Shown here one piece after another: positions 41,805 through 50,520 of a DNA stretch of 64,000 nt. Within the stretch, counting starts at the first letter, position 1; the number at the start of each line of letters is the position of its first letter. Source of the stretch: a virus; the IMG/VR virus record IMGVR_UViG_3300033145_003233, positions 372,001 to 436,000 of that record; one strand, 5' to 3'. The position numbers were made by a program, and so were the translations under genes. Below the pieces are notes generated by a model. The model worked only from the letters and a program-made list of their open reading frames with translations. It had not been told where the DNA came from and made no database searches.

Positions 41805-41811
41805 TTTTCAA
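41783..41811 (-). promoter_or_regulatory. Promoter-like TTGAAAAGTGATTGTGA element
   Basis: Minus-strand TTGAAA (41811-41806) followed by AGTGATTGTGA, identical over 17 bases to the site at 31385-31390 onward. The -10 region TATGTA (41788-41783) is poor. It overlaps the start of the zinc-ribbon gene. Confidence 0.45.
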
Positions 41812-41812
41812 C

Positions 41813-42250
41813 CTATTTTTTCTTAGCATTCTTACCTTCCAGTTGAGGTCTTGTCCCATATACTGTATCAAGATAATCAGAATCTACAACAAGTGTGTCA
41901 TAAAAATGTTTCCAGAATTCTTTATTATTCCTAACTAAATCGGGATGAGGTTGAGGTATGTTCCATCCATTTTCTTGCAACCACATAGACAAAACCTGAA
42001 TATCAGGATTATAAAAAAGATCACCTATAGATGGTTCATAACTTAAAATAAAAACATTTCCATCAGCGTGACATTGGACTTCCATTGTCCCAATTCCAGT
42101 AGGGCCTCCTATTGTTAAATAACTTCTTAAAACCCATTCCCCATCATATGGAAATTCCCCCTTCATTAAGTCATCAATATCTTTAAAGACACCATCTGTC
42201 TCATTAAAAGTCACATCAGTAAAATCTATATTATATTCTGCCGGTTCCAT
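41813..42250 (-). CDS. Hypothetical protein
   Basis: 145 residues, strongly acidic first 40 and an aromatic-rich domain (WVLRSYLTIGGPTGIGTMEV, ILSYEPSIGDLFYNPDIQVL). Basic tip GKNAKKK. It immediately follows the primase zinc-finger gene (one base gap). No family recognised. Confidence 0.5.
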   Translation of the reverse strand: MEPAEYNIDFTDVTFNETDGVFKDIDDLMKGEFPYDGEWVLRSYLTIGGPTGIGTMEVQCHADGNVFILSYEPSIGDLFYNPDIQVLSMWLQENGWNIPQPHPDLVRNNKEFWKHFYDTLVVDSDYLDTVYGTRPQLEGKNAKKK

Positions 42251-42251
42251 A

Positions 42252-42884
42252 TTATATATCCCAATCTACACTAGATAAGGTTTCTTTTTCTTTCCTTTTT
42301 AAAAATGCTTTTGATCTTTTTCCTAATCCAGGCGCTAAAAGATGATGAACCTTTTCCAACGTCTCCACATTTTTAGACCTAGCAACAATCTCAACTTTCT
42401 TAAGAAACTCCCGAATAAAATTAAATTCTTCTTCATCTTTATAAGTTAATAAATGATTTCTACAAGTTGTATTAATTAAAAGTAATAGACACTCTATCCT
42501 CTTATTATCTCCTATCTCCAGATTCCCTTCTTCAACAAATTTTGAAAGATTGTCCGCAACTGACTCTATCCTATCTCCCTTATCTAGCTTCATACCTCTT
42601 AAAAAAGATGTCGCAGACTCCTTAACAGAGAGATCATCTAAATCTTTTTTCAAATTAATAATATTAATACCAGAATGACAACCGAAGCAATAATAAGTTT
42701 GATACTTTCTATCATCTGTTCCTAACAAATATACTACAAAAGAAGGATCATTATCTCCAGAATGAATAGGACAATGATAAACTAACTTATCAGTAGACTC
42801 TCTTACTGGATGAATTCCCCTTTCCTCCAGAAAAGTTGTAATCTTATGCTCTTCTAATATTCTATCAATATAATAATCTTTCAT
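42252..42884 (-). CDS. dnaG: DnaG-type primase, CHC2 zinc-finger half
   Basis: 210 residues. ILEEHKITTFLEERGI, then VYHCPIHSGDNDPSFVVY and TYYCFGCHSGINIINL match the CHC2 zinc-binding domain of DnaG, which recognises template. The remaining 130 residues are helical and unrecognised. The catalytic TOPRIM half is at 28730-29437. Being next to dnaB, it may be the part that contacts the helicase. The C-terminus ends SVDWDI. Confidence 0.85.
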   Translation of the reverse strand: MKDYYIDRILEEHKITTFLEERGIHPVRESTDKLVYHCPIHSGDNDPSFVVYLLGTDDRKYQTYYCFGCHSGINIINLKKDLDDLSVKESATSFLRGMKLDKGDRIESVADNLSKFVEEGNLEIGDNKRIECLLLLINTTCRNHLLTYKDEEEFNFIREFLKKVEIVARSKNVETLEKVHHLLAPGLGKRSKAFLKRKEKETLSSVDWDI

Positions 42885-42897
42885 TTTTAAACTCTAT

Positions 42898-44436
42898 TTA
42901 AAATACATCATCTATATCTTGTGATGATTTAGAATCGCTATAACTATAAATGTCATCAGCTTCTTCAAAAACACTACTCTTCTTAATAATATCCTTGTCA
43001 GCTTTCGCCTCATCCACTTGTTCTCCCATAATATCATCTTCTCCATCATTCCCATCATAAAGAGGAGGGCTTTTAATAAGACCAAACTGAGGATAAATTT
43101 CCAATATAGCTCGTGCCTTACCATCTGCAAAAGTAGTTGGACCATTACGAGACTTAACAGTAAATAAATCTAATATTTGATTTGGTTGTGCAGTATTTTT
43201 TAATTGAGCATATATGTTATCAGCATCAGCGGCATATTCATGTGACCCCCTAATATCTTCAGAATTAATAGATGCTTTATCTCTATTTGCTCCTGCTTTT
43301 CTAAGCCTTTTAAGAGCCTCTCTTCCCAACTGGGCAGCAGACACTACTGCAAAATCCAAATCTTTACCCATTTGTCTCATTGACTTTAACATATCTCCAA
43401 TTTCCAGGTCATTACGATCATATCTTTGCCGATCTGCTTCCAGATTAGCCACATAATCAATAACAACTAACTTGGGAGCAATAAGTTCTATATTCCTTTC
43501 TATCTGTCTACCTATCTTACTTACAGTAGTATAGCCACGTTCTTGCATCATAAAGAACTTAGAAGGCAAAGAATCCCAGTTCCTATTCATTTCTTCTATC
43601 TTCTCAAAATCTTCATCTGACAAATCTTTAACATTTTTGGTAATTACTTCAGATGGCAATCGTGCTTCTCTAGCACATGCTCTTCTCCACATTTGGTCTC
43701 GATGCATTTCCAGAGGAACAAATAAAACATCATAACCAGACCTCCATACATTCAAACCGATATTGAGTATCATCGTGCTTTTATAAGCCCCCACATCCGC
43801 CGTGAATAAAGTTAATGTCCCCTTCTCAAGACCAGTAACCATTGTATAATCTATTTCTCTAATGCCGGTTAAGATTGGAGGTTCTTCTATTATTTTGCCG
43901 CTTCTTACATCTGCTATATATTGAGTTCTTTCTTTAGATAATACCCTGATATCATCAAAATAAGCTTTAGCAGAAGGCCCAGTAGTTCTGTCTAATAAAG
44001 TATTACATTTATCAGACAAATCCTGCACAGCACCGATAATGCCTTTAGATTTATAATTTATTTTAAAAGCATCCATAGCGTCAGCTACAGAGTCCTGCAC
44101 ATGACCTTCTAAAACTTTATTGATATATAGTGGCAAATCATCCATCTCCGCATAAGCAGAGAAACAGGCATTAAAAGATAATTCTCGAGAGATTCTTTCT
44201 TTAGGGATTAAATAACTTTTTATTTTTTCTCGAAATGATTTAGGGGTCAAAAGAACCCCATTAATATCATAAGTTTGTAATATCAATGTGACAAGAGGAC
44301 TATAAATATCGCTAAAATATTCTACAGACAAACCACTATCAATAAAAAAATCGATGGCAGATCGGTGATGTAATAAAAGATATATTAATTCTCTTTCTGT
44401 CTGTAAGCTATCTTTATTTTTTGTGGCATTAGCCAT
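42898..44436 (-). CDS. dnaB: Replicative DNA helicase, DnaB-like
   Basis: 512 residues. N-terminal helical domain (LIYLLLHHRSAIDFFIDSGL), a linker, then the RecA-like core: TGIREIDYTMVTGLEKGTLT, Walker A region FTADVGAYKSTM with an altered first glycine, FVPLEMHRDQMWRR, Walker B LVVIDYVAN, SAAQLGREA, and INSEDIRGSHEYAADADNI. Acidic C-terminus ending DIDDVF. Ring helicase of the replisome, next to loader and primase zinc half. Confidence 0.93.
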   Translation of the reverse strand: MANATKNKDSLQTERELIYLLLHHRSAIDFFIDSGLSVEYFSDIYSPLVTLILQTYDINGVLLTPKSFREKIKSYLIPKERISRELSFNACFSAYAEMDDLPLYINKVLEGHVQDSVADAMDAFKINYKSKGIIGAVQDLSDKCNTLLDRTTGPSAKAYFDDIRVLSKERTQYIADVRSGKIIEEPPILTGIREIDYTMVTGLEKGTLTLFTADVGAYKSTMILNIGLNVWRSGYDVLFVPLEMHRDQMWRRACAREARLPSEVITKNVKDLSDEDFEKIEEMNRNWDSLPSKFFMMQERGYTTVSKIGRQIERNIELIAPKLVVIDYVANLEADRQRYDRNDLEIGDMLKSMRQMGKDLDFAVVSAAQLGREALKRLRKAGANRDKASINSEDIRGSHEYAADADNIYAQLKNTAQPNQILDLFTVKSRNGPTTFADGKARAILEIYPQFGLIKSPPLYDGNDGEDDIMGEQVDEAKADKDIIKKSSVFEEADDIYSYSDSKSSQDIDDVF

Positions 44437-44445
44437 TATACGAAT

Positions 44446-45264
44446 TTAATCTGATAGTGGGATTTTATACGTCCTTGAACTTTCAACAATTCTACCAATC
44501 CCCGTCCCAAATTTACTCCCAATAAGTAATGATTCATTTCTAATATCAAATTTAAAAACTAATATAGTTGGAAGTTTGTTTCTATGTCTTTCTATAAAAA
44601 AAGGATCTATATAATCTAATAATAAAGTTGTTTGAGCTGGAGACCTTCTAGTTCTTGAAATATTATCTACAACCAACCAGTTACTACTTTTATAATCTCC
44701 CAAGTCTAACGAATCTTGTAGTAAAGCGTCCATCAACACAGGAAAATCTATCCAATCATAGGTATGATCTCTTCTGCGATAAGTGGTTCTCAGTTCCATA
44801 GCTTCTTTCATAATAATAGATGCTACCATAGTCCTACCTATAGGCTTTTCTGATGAACCGAATATAACAACATCATTTCCCTTATCTGCCCTGCGATTCA
44901 TGACACTTCTTCCTCTCAAAAATTTCATGGTCTCAGACACAGATTTTAATTCTTGTTTCTTCACTTCTTCCCAGCTTATATTCCAACAATATTTGCATAT
45001 CTCATCTTTAGCTGATAAAAGAACAGAAGGAGACATGACCCAATCTGATATGCTTTTATCCCCATTGACGGCATACCCATCAAAATCACAAATAGTATAA
45101 TGGGCGTGTTCTTCTGGAACTACCGCCTCTATATATGCCCATAATTCAGCGAGAGAGGTACATCTTTTCCTCTCTTTATCAGTCAGGTTCTTCTCTGATT
45201 TACCATAATTCTCATGGGCGAAATATCTTATATATTTTGCTCTGATCTTTTCAATATTTTCCAT
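44446..45264 (-). CDS. Putative helicase loader with degenerate AAA+ core
   Basis: 272 residues. N-terminal 140 residues include a CKYCW Cys pair. A DnaC/DnaI-like core follows: VVIFGSSEKPIGRTMVASII where Walker A is expected (GK replaced by GR), and SNWLVVDNISR as Walker B. It lies directly between dnaB and the Ycf46-like gene. Position and fold suggest a DnaB loader or regulator with weak or no ATP hydrolysis. Confidence 0.6.
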   Translation of the reverse strand: MENIEKIRAKYIRYFAHENYGKSEKNLTDKERKRCTSLAELWAYIEAVVPEEHAHYTICDFDGYAVNGDKSISDWVMSPSVLLSAKDEICKYCWNISWEEVKKQELKSVSETMKFLRGRSVMNRRADKGNDVVIFGSSEKPIGRTMVASIIMKEAMELRTTYRRRDHTYDWIDFPVLMDALLQDSLDLGDYKSSNWLVVDNISRTRRSPAQTTLLLDYIDPFFIERHRNKLPTILVFKFDIRNESLLIGSKFGTGIGRIVESSRTYKIPLSD

Positions 45265-45267
45265 AGA

Positions 45268-46926
45268 TTACAAATCTAAATCTCTCGGTGGGTTAGTTAT
45301 CCCATGACTTGCTTTCTTCTTAGGTTCCTCATTAGCCTTCAAACATCTACTATCGGCCCATTCTTTCAACTCTTCAAAATCCCCTTCTCTCATCTTAAAC
45401 AATGGCTTAAAAGCCTTAAGACTTGCAAGGATATCATCAGTATCAATCGGTCTTTTTTTATCATGAAAACCAACCAACATAGCATTATCTATTGCCTTCT
45501 CTATTTCTGCTCCACTATATGTGTCGCTTCTTTCAGACAATAATTCCAAATTAAACTTCTTAGAATCTATACTTCTCAACCTTAGAAGAACCTCAAAAAT
45601 TTCTGCCCTTTCCTCTACATTGGGTAAATCCACAAAGAAAATCTCATCAAACCTACCAGCCCTAAGAAATTCAGGAGGAATGGCCTGATGGTCATTCGCA
45701 GTAGCCACAACAAAAACAGGGGATGTCTTTTCTTGCATCCAAGTTAGAAAAGTACTTAAAACACGACTAGTGGTTCCACCATCCGAGCGACCACTGGAAC
45801 TGTTCCCTGAAATAGCTTTTTCAATTTCGTCAATCCATAATATAGCTGGAGCAATAGCTTCCGCTAATTTAATAGCTTCCCTAGCATTCTTTTCAGAATC
45901 ACCGACAAGAGAACCAAATAGTCTACCAAAGTCCAGTCTAAGCAATGGAATTTTCCACGCACCACTAATAGCCTTGCACACCAGTGACTTCCCACATCCT
46001 GGCAACCCTATAGTTAAGAGACCTCTTGGCTTTTTTAATCCATAATCTTCAGCTTCCTGAGAAAAAGTTGTCTTCCTAGTTTTAATCCACTTAGTTAGTC
46101 TTTTCAAGCCTCCAATATCTTCCATAGATACTATATTATCATAATACTCTAGCATCCCACTCTTACTAATAAGTTGTTTCTTCTCCTGTAAAATATGTGA
46201 GATGTCCCATGAATGATGTGCAACTAAAGATTTAGAAAAGGCAGTTTGTGCTTCCATTAACGTTAATCCGCTAACAGAGTTTATTAATTCTTCTTCTTGA
46301 GCCTTAGTTTTTTTCTCTATATCAGGGATGCTTTTCTGAGCACCTCTTACAACGTCATATAAAGCGTGTCGAATTTCTTTTTTATTAGCAAAAGGAAAAT
46401 CTACCACAGGCATAAGATTTTCCAATACATCTGTAGCCTGATAATAAGGGCCTGTTACGATAGTGCATAAAATAGAATTTAAATTTGAGATAGCTTTAAA
46501 TCTTCTTTCAATATCTGGGTTATCGGTAATGAATCTGAAATAATCTAGCATAACATATATTATACCGTTAACTCCTTTATCTCTTTTCTCCTGAACAGTA
46601 GTTTTCTTTTTCTCGTAGGTTTTAGCCTCGCTAATAATATAGTCGAGAATAGCCAAGGGATTATTTTTCAACTCCTCAGTAGCAGTAACCTCTTCAGCAC
46701 TGGATAGCTCAATTAGTCCATTATAACTATCCCACAAATAACATTCATATCCCTTTACTCTACAGAAGTGGTCCAAGAATTGAATCAGCCTTCTTTCTTC
46801 ATTAGTAGTAATATAAAATAGTGGGTAACGAGAACGTAACAAATTGGTGAAATCGTTCTTAAACTTATCTGTACACATTTCCTGCAATGTTGCTTCACTT
46901 ATTTTCTTGCTAATTTGTTTTGCCAT
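45268..46926 (-). CDS. AAA+ ATPase, Ycf46-like
   Basis: 552 residues. The N-terminal domain starts FTNLLRSRYPLFYITTNEE, typical of Ycf46-type ATPases. The AAA+ module has LTIGLPGCGKSLVCKAISG (Walker A), ILWIDEIEKAI (Walker B), SRVLSTFLTWMQEK, VVATANDHQAIPPEFLRAGR (sensor 1 and arginine fingers) and a C-terminal lid. Ycf46 is a plastid/cyanobacterial relative of FtsH-type ATPases. Two Ycf35-like genes are at 5.6-6.4 kb. Ends PPRDLDL, a weak version of the C-terminal tag. Confidence 0.85.
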   Translation of the reverse strand: MAKQISKKISEATLQEMCTDKFKNDFTNLLRSRYPLFYITTNEERRLIQFLDHFCRVKGYECYLWDSYNGLIELSSAEEVTATEELKNNPLAILDYIISEAKTYEKKKTTVQEKRDKGVNGIIYVMLDYFRFITDNPDIERRFKAISNLNSILCTIVTGPYYQATDVLENLMPVVDFPFANKKEIRHALYDVVRGAQKSIPDIEKKTKAQEEELINSVSGLTLMEAQTAFSKSLVAHHSWDISHILQEKKQLISKSGMLEYYDNIVSMEDIGGLKRLTKWIKTRKTTFSQEAEDYGLKKPRGLLTIGLPGCGKSLVCKAISGAWKIPLLRLDFGRLFGSLVGDSEKNAREAIKLAEAIAPAILWIDEIEKAISGNSSSGRSDGGTTSRVLSTFLTWMQEKTSPVFVVATANDHQAIPPEFLRAGRFDEIFFVDLPNVEERAEIFEVLLRLRSIDSKKFNLELLSERSDTYSGAEIEKAIDNAMLVGFHDKKRPIDTDDILASLKAFKPLFKMREGDFEELKEWADSRCLKANEEPKKKASHGITNPPRDLDL

Positions 46927-46981
46927 TTCTGCTTCCTTTAAACATCAATTACAATAATACTACCATATTCTACATTCTACT

Positions 46982-47009
46982 ATTATACCAATAAACTTTC
47001 ACTTTTCAA
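46982..47009 (-). promoter_or_regulatory. Promoter, TTGAAAAGTGA class
   Basis: Minus-strand TTGAAA (47009-47004), AGTGAAAG, 16-base spacer, TATAAT (46987-46982), upstream of the Ycf46-like gene and the helicase operon. Confidence 0.75.
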
Positions 47010-47010
47010 G

Positions 47011-47517
47011 TTATATCGGGCGAAGAATGGTAGAAATATCTGTTTTTCTCGAATTTAAGACCTGAACAGGCTTCCATGTAGCCACTCCCTCAAATTCTTG
47101 AAGGTGAGATTCCATCTTTTTTAGAGCTTCGTCCCTCATCTGCCTCTCCCGACCCTTGAGTTCTAAAACATATTTAACAATATATCTCTTCTTTAAAAAT
47201 TTGAAAATCTTCTTATGTTTAACGGCAAGATCGTGATCAGAGATATTAAAACTGCATTTTATTTCTTTTTGATGCTGAATTTGCTTCTGGTTTTTCTTCT
47301 TTTTAGTTTGTTGATATTTCATTTTACCATAATCTAAGATTTTACAAACAGGAGGTTCTCCATCCTTATTAGAGACTTCAACAAGATCCATTCCTTCATC
47401 CTCTGCCATATCTATAGCATCACTCAATAAAACTACTCCCTCTGCCGTACCATCAGGTAAAATCAAATTCACTTTATCAACTCGAATTTGATGATTAATC
47501 CTATATTCTCTGTCCAT
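47011..47517 (-). CDS. infC: Translation initiation factor IF-3
   Basis: 168 residues, full-length two-domain IF-3: INHQIRVDKVNLILPDG, AEDEGMDLVEVSN, PPVCKILDYGKMKYQQ (end of domain N), lysine-rich linker, KEIKCSFNISDHDLAVKH and VLELKGRERQM (domain C). IF-3 checks the start codon and prevents 70S assembly. The ATG at 47517 follows AAGGAG; a TTG precedes it by one codon. Unlike many bacterial infC genes it does not use ATT. Rare in phages, reported from huge-phage genomes. Confidence 0.95.
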   Translation of the reverse strand: MDREYRINHQIRVDKVNLILPDGTAEGVVLLSDAIDMAEDEGMDLVEVSNKDGEPPVCKILDYGKMKYQQTKKKKNQKQIQHQKEIKCSFNISDHDLAVKHKKIFKFLKKRYIVKYVLELKGRERQMRDEALKKMESHLQEFEGVATWKPVQVLNSRKTDISTILRPI

Positions 47518-47531
47518 CAAACTCCTTTCTC

Positions 47532-48428
47532 TTATTTTAGTTGTAAGAATTTAAATTTATTGTCATCGTTAAATTCAATATCTAACTTGATATTATCATC
47601 TACCTCATCCATTATTGACTGAGGACTTTTAAAATTTAAATTAATTGGATAAGGAGAATAACATTCCGTAGAATTTTTAATAATATTAATCATTCCCCTT
47701 TGGTTCATATTCCTGCAAGAATCTATTACTAGTTTAGCTGCTTCCTTTTTTGAAATCTTTTTAATCTTTATTAACCAATTCATGGCAACAACAATACCAT
47801 AATTCCCCACAAGAGTAGTATCTCCAACTATAAACGCTTGTCGAATTTCTTCTCGAGTAATATCTTTTTCCTCCGTTTCTTTCTTCTCTCGTCTAGTATA
47901 ATCTGCAAATTTAACAGCAAAATCATAATGTTCATAAAATGATATAATGACCCAATTAGTAGACATATGTGTGAAGAAAAAATCTCCATTCCTTTTTATA
48001 AAATCATCTATATAATTATCAAAGAAAAAAATAATATAATCTCTCATTATAAGATTACAACAGAAACCAAATAAATCATAAAACTTATCTCTAATTCTAT
48101 TAATTTCTAAACTTCCCCCGCCTATCTTTAAATCCCACGGGCGTCCATACTTCTCCACATATAATTTATGACCGAACACAAAGAAATCATAAGCCCCCCA
48201 TTCTTCAAGACTATTCTTCGGCAACAATTGGTTTGTCTTTTTTCCAATGTCGCTATATTCGCAGAAATCAGTATCTACCTTCTCAATTATAAATCCTTCC
48301 TCATTATCATGGTCAGAACTGCCTTCTTTTTCATCTGCCCTTAAATCCCTAAAAACGATATCGTCAGGAGAAATTCCCTCCCAATCGGACTTCACTTCTT
48401 TTAAAATGTCTTCGGGATCTTTTCCCAT
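47532..48428 (-). CDS. Hypothetical protein in phage replication run
   Basis: 298 residues. Acidic first 70 residues, then an aromatic-rich domain with EEWGAYDFFVFGHKLYVEKY, RPWDLKIGGGSLEI, FGFCCNLIMRDYIIFFFDNY, and a C-terminal RREKKETEEKDITREEI followed by a helical region. No family recognised. The ATG at 48428 follows TTAGGAAA; it is five bases after the helicase stop. Confidence 0.55.
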   Translation of the reverse strand: MGKDPEDILKEVKSDWEGISPDDIVFRDLRADEKEGSSDHDNEEGFIIEKVDTDFCEYSDIGKKTNQLLPKNSLEEWGAYDFFVFGHKLYVEKYGRPWDLKIGGGSLEINRIRDKFYDLFGFCCNLIMRDYIIFFFDNYIDDFIKRNGDFFFTHMSTNWVIISFYEHYDFAVKFADYTRREKKETEEKDITREEIRQAFIVGDTTLVGNYGIVVAMNWLIKIKKISKKEAAKLVIDSCRNMNQRGMINIIKNSTECYSPYPINLNFKSPQSIMDEVDDNIKLDIEFNDDNKFKFLQLK

Positions 48429-48432
48429 TTTC

Positions 48433-49998
48433 CTAATCACCTATAATATTGAATTCTTCTTCTGTCTTATAAATGTTAGCCCTTCTCTTACTATGTGCTT
48501 GCATATATTTACAAGTATCCATAAAATCTACAACAATAGCATTTTCCTTCCCCTCAAAAGGCCTCAATATCCTTCCGACTCTTTGTAAGGCTCTTGTGGG
48601 AGATTTTCCCCCACCAGCTAAAATAAGAGTGTCTAAAGGACGACAATCTATTCCTTCATCAAAAATCACACTAGCGATAGTTATTCTTGGCTTATCTTCT
48701 CTCATAAGATCAAGGTGCTTTTGTCTTTTCTTCTTTGAAGTAGAACCATGCAAAAATATACTTTCAGGAATTAAAGTTTCTAATAATTTACCATGCACAA
48801 TTTGTCTAACTAGAATCAAAATCTTTCTACCGGAATCTCTAAAACGAGTTGCCATCTGAATAATATTATTGTTCCTAAGTTCATTCTCTACTATAGCTTG
48901 ACGATAAATATTAGGATAACTAGTTTTTCTAAATCCCCTCATATTATTTATTTTTGCAAAATAAATCGTTGGCCTAATAAGATATTTTTCTTTAATCAAA
49001 AAAGAAGCACTTATATTAACAATAGACTTACCAAAACAACCATCTATTAAAATATCATCTCCCTTATCTCTCCATGGAGTAGCAGACATCCCATATCTAT
49101 ATTGACAAGACAAAGAATTATCTGAAATAATTTGACATGTCTCGGCCGCCCAATGTTGAACTTCATCACAAATCATTAATCTGCAACTTTTTATAAGCTT
49201 CTTTATTTCTGCCTTCACATCATTGATATCAGTTTCATCTTTTGAGCTATCCTCGTCATCATACTTTACGTATACCCCACCCAACGCTCTAACTGCGGTT
49301 TGAATCGTCATAACTGTTATATCTTTCAGATTTTTATTACCCCCACCAACCACTCCAACTTCTACAGGAATATCATTTTCTCTAACAAACCTAGTAATTT
49401 CATCTTTGGCCTGTTTTAATAAATCTATAGAAGGAACATAAAAAATAGTTGGAGAAACTCCAAGACCAGCGATAATGCCACATGCCACCGGAGTTTTTCC
49501 TCCACCAGTTGCACATTTAATAATCCCCCTATCAATTCCCCCACCATTAGTTCCTACTACTCTGTCAATAATATCTACCTGATAATCTCGAGGCTCAAAT
49601 TCATCCGACATTGTGTATCTATCACTCTTACCAACCTTATCGCGCATATCCCCCACAGTGAAGGTAATGTTATTTTTCTCAAAAAAAGCGATTGCCTTAC
49701 TTAAAAGACCTGTAGGAAAATGGAGTCCGGTTTTTTTAAGACTACAATGACAAAATTGTTTATTCCAGCAAACAGTAGAGATATAACCGTCCCAATCTTT
49801 TTTCCATTTTTCACGTCCAGCCGCCGCCTTCGCCGTATGATTTTGAATCATCCACCAAGCATTTTCTGGAAGATAACCCAAAATCTTTTTAAATTTCTGG
49901 TAAACTTTCGACTCTATTTTACCCGTGATGAGAGTAGAATTATTACATACATGCAAAAACAGTTTATCAGAATTTGTGCTATTTATCGTATCTGACAT
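48433..49998 (-). CDS. UvsW-like superfamily 2 helicase
   Basis: 521 residues from ATG 49998. Ordered SF2 motifs: RDYQVDIIDRVV (Q motif), KCATGGGKT (I), FYVPSIDLL (Ia), LMICDEVQHW (II, DEVQ variant), MSATPWRD (III), KILILVRQ (IV), ASVIFDEGIDCR (V), ALQRVGRILRP (VI). An N-terminal 130-residue domain precedes the core, as in T4 UvsW, which remodels branched DNA and R-loops. The start codon is one base after the stop of the small 50000 gene. Confidence 0.9.
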   Translation of the reverse strand: MSDTINSTNSDKLFLHVCNNSTLITGKIESKVYQKFKKILGYLPENAWWMIQNHTAKAAAGREKWKKDWDGYISTVCWNKQFCHCSLKKTGLHFPTGLLSKAIAFFEKNNITFTVGDMRDKVGKSDRYTMSDEFEPRDYQVDIIDRVVGTNGGGIDRGIIKCATGGGKTPVACGIIAGLGVSPTIFYVPSIDLLKQAKDEITRFVRENDIPVEVGVVGGGNKNLKDITVMTIQTAVRALGGVYVKYDDEDSSKDETDINDVKAEIKKLIKSCRLMICDEVQHWAAETCQIISDNSLSCQYRYGMSATPWRDKGDDILIDGCFGKSIVNISASFLIKEKYLIRPTIYFAKINNMRGFRKTSYPNIYRQAIVENELRNNNIIQMATRFRDSGRKILILVRQIVHGKLLETLIPESIFLHGSTSKKKRQKHLDLMREDKPRITIASVIFDEGIDCRPLDTLILAGGGKSPTRALQRVGRILRPFEGKENAIVVDFMDTCKYMQAHSKRRANIYKTEEEFNIIGD

Positions 49999-49999
49999 A

Positions 50000-50122
50000 T
50001 TATATTGAAACGTCATCAACCATTCTGTTTAGTTGGTAAAGCTTTTTTTTCTTTTTTTTCTTTTTTCTAGAATCGCGATGCTCTTCTGTAGCAACAGGAG
50101 GATGTGTTATTAAATCAGCCAT
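50000..50122 (-). CDS. Small basic protein
   Basis: 40 residues: MADLITHPPVATEEHRDSR, then a run of eight lysines and LYQLNRMVDDVSI. No clear SD, but the stop is separated by one base from the UvsW ATG and the frame fills the gap between genes. Possibly a leader peptide for coupling. Confidence 0.45.
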   Translation of the reverse strand: MADLITHPPVATEEHRDSRKKKKKKKKLYQLNRMVDDVSI

Positions 50123-50135
50123 AAGAATTTTAAAA

Positions 50136-50453
50136 TTATTTGTTATTATTTGTCTCATTTATAATGCTCAAAGAAATCCCTACAATCCCTTCTTTCAGCT
50201 TTTTCATTTGCCCTATTGCTTCCCTATATCTCCCGTTCAATAAATAACTGATAACAGATCTAATAGTTATCAATTGAGGAAACATCTTATCTCTATATTC
50301 ACTATCTAATTCCGCCAACTTTTGCTGTACCCCCAACGCCTTGCGATATGCTAAAATATGTCTTGGCGGATCTTGATGCTCTAAAAAATTAATAGCATTT
50401 TCAATTTTTACCAACACCCCTCTTAGAAACAAGATATATTCTTCTTTATTCAT
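50136..50453 (-). CDS. Hypothetical helical protein
   Basis: 105 residues from the ATG after GGGGAAGAAAG. All-helical (KEEYILFLRGVLVKIENAIN, RHILAYRKALGVQQKLAELD). No family recognised. Promoter at 50486-50513 lies directly upstream. Confidence 0.55.
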   Translation of the reverse strand: MNKEEYILFLRGVLVKIENAINFLEHQDPPRHILAYRKALGVQQKLAELDSEYRDKMFPQLITIRSVISYLLNGRYREAIGQMKKLKEGIVGISLSIINETNNNK

Positions 50454-50485
50454 TCTTTCTTCCCCACTCAGCATAACAGCTAACT

Positions 50486-50513
50486 ATTATACTATATCGG
50501 CTTTCACTTTCAA
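50486..50513 (-). promoter_or_regulatory. Promoter, TTGAAAGTGA class
   Basis: Minus-strand TTGAAA (50513-50508), GTGAAAG, 16-base spacer, TATAAT (50491-50486). Drives the 50136 gene and probably the UvsW-like helicase and IF-3 genes below. Confidence 0.75.
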
Positions 50514-50520
50514 AGCATAT

